Part shown: one piece after another, positions 5,317-5,892 of the stretch
Numbering within the stretch: position 1 is the stretch's first letter
Layout of the letters: the number at the start of each line of letters is the position of its first letter
Assembly: GCA_017998195.1 (NCBI GenBank)
Contig: JAGODN010000174.1
Coordinates: 1-5,892 of the forward strand
Length of the DNA stretch: 5,892 nt
Reading direction: 5' to 3'
Origin: Desulfobulbus sp.
GTDB lineage: Bacteria > Desulfobacterota > Desulfobulbia > Desulfobulbales > Desulfobulbaceae
The notes under the pieces: generated by a model
The model's database searches: none
Told to the model about the DNA's origin: nothing
Seen by the model: only the letters and a program-made list of their open reading frames with translations
Made by a program: the position numbers and the translations under genes

Positions 5317-5892
5317 ATGCTCACCCCGCGCGTCCAACTCTTCGTCCTTCGCCTGCTCCTTTGCCTGAGCCTGACCTGGGCCGGTCCGGCCGCTGCCGTC
5401 GATTACCTCGACGACGCCGCCTACGAGGAGACCGCGGCCGAGGCGAACGTTCCTGACCCGATCGAGCCGTTCAACCGGGCCATGTTCGCCTTCAACGACA
5501 CCCTGTACGTGTGGGTGCTCGATCCGGTCGCCACCGGCTACAGCAAGGTGCTGCCGGCGGACATCCGCGGCTGCATCGGCAATTTTTTCAGCAACCTGGC
5601 GGAACCGGTGCGCTCGGTCAACTGCCTCCTGCAGGGCAGGTTCCGCGACTCAGGCCTGGCCCTGAGCCGCTTCGCGATCAACTCCGTGTGCGGGGTGTTC
5701 GGTCTGGCCGACCCGGCCTCGAAGGAGTTCAAGATCGCGCCGGTCCGCGCCAGCCTGGGGGAAACCCTGGGGGTGTGGGGACTCGGGGACGGCTTCTACC
5801 TGGTGGTGCCGTTCATGGGGCCGTCCACCCTGCGCGATTTCACCGGTGATGTGGTCGACTCCATCGCCAGGTCCTCGTATGCACCCTGGAAC
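5317..5892 (+). CDS. mlaA: MlaA/VacJ-type outer-membrane lipid-transport protein (3' partial)
   Basis: 192 residues are visible, and the frame is open to the window end. The start at ATG 5317 is preceded by CCGGAG (5300-5305, 11 bases away) and begins a signal peptide. Mature sequence carries the MlaA hallmarks: DPIEPFNRAMFAFND (47-61), the LAEPVRSVNCLLQGRF segment, NSVCGVFGLADPAS (about 122-135) and GETLGVWGLGDGFYLVVPF (148 on), followed by MGPSTLRDFTGD. MlaA sits as a ring in the outer membrane and removes phospholipids from its outer leaflet, passing them to the Mla pathway. E. coli MlaA is a lipoprotein; here the only Cys in the signal region (C16) follows Leu-Leu-Leu, which is a poor lipobox. 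A PAAA signal-peptidase I site near residue 27 looks more likely. A periplasmic MlaC-like gene would be expected downstream, outside the window. Confidence 0.92.
   Translation, partial: MLTPRVQLFVLRLLLCLSLTWAGPAAAVDYLDDAAYEETAAEANVPDPIEPFNRAMFAFNDTLYVWVLDPVATGYSKVLPADIRGCIGNFFSNLAEPVRSVNCLLQGRFRDSGLALSRFAINSVCGVFGLADPASKEFKIAPVRASLGETLGVWGLGDGFYLVVPFMGPSTLRDFTGDVVDSIARSSYAPWN

Overview
The window is GC-rich with dense, short-spaced genes, all on the + strand. The gene content suggests a Gram-negative anaerobe of the Desulfobacterota (old Deltaproteobacteria): an MCE/Mla lipid-transport operon, a PilZ protein, a TauE/SafE-type transporter with a large exported domain, and a PAS-histidine-kinase-like protein. 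This placement is inferred from gene style only. I see no RNA gene, CRISPR array, insertion sequence or phage gene.

Layout. (1) Bases 1-583 hold the 3' part of a PAS-HisKA signalling protein that stops without a HATPase_c domain. (2) Bases 584-784 are non-coding leader with a possible sigma-54 promoter. (3) Bases 785-2422 encode a TauE/SafE (TSUP) transporter split into two genes. The first has a signal peptide, a periplasmic domain of about 230 residues and the N-terminal membrane half. The second is the C-terminal membrane half. They lie in the same frame, separated by one TAA and 27 bases, and each has its own strong Shine-Dalgarno. (4) A textbook intrinsic terminator at 2495-2533 closes that unit. 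(5) Bases 2534-2698 hold a candidate sigma-70 promoter, followed by a PilZ-domain gene (2699-3106). (6) After a 116-base gap comes a phospholipid-transport operon: mlaE (permease), mlaF (ATPase, GTGA overlap with mlaE), mlaD (MCE protein) and mlaA (outer-membrane component, cut by the window end).

How the genes work together. MlaF, MlaE and MlaD should form the inner-membrane ABC/MCE complex. MlaA would be its outer-membrane partner, so lipids can move between the two membranes; a periplasmic MlaC shuttle is expected just beyond the window. The PilZ gene upstream may be expressed with this operon or may only be a neighbour. The two TauE/SafE halves probably assemble into one transporter, possibly for a sulfur-containing or organic anion; the substrate cannot be read from the sequence. 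The Mla part is well understood. The split transporter with its exported domain and the ATPase-less kinase-like protein are the least ordinary items.
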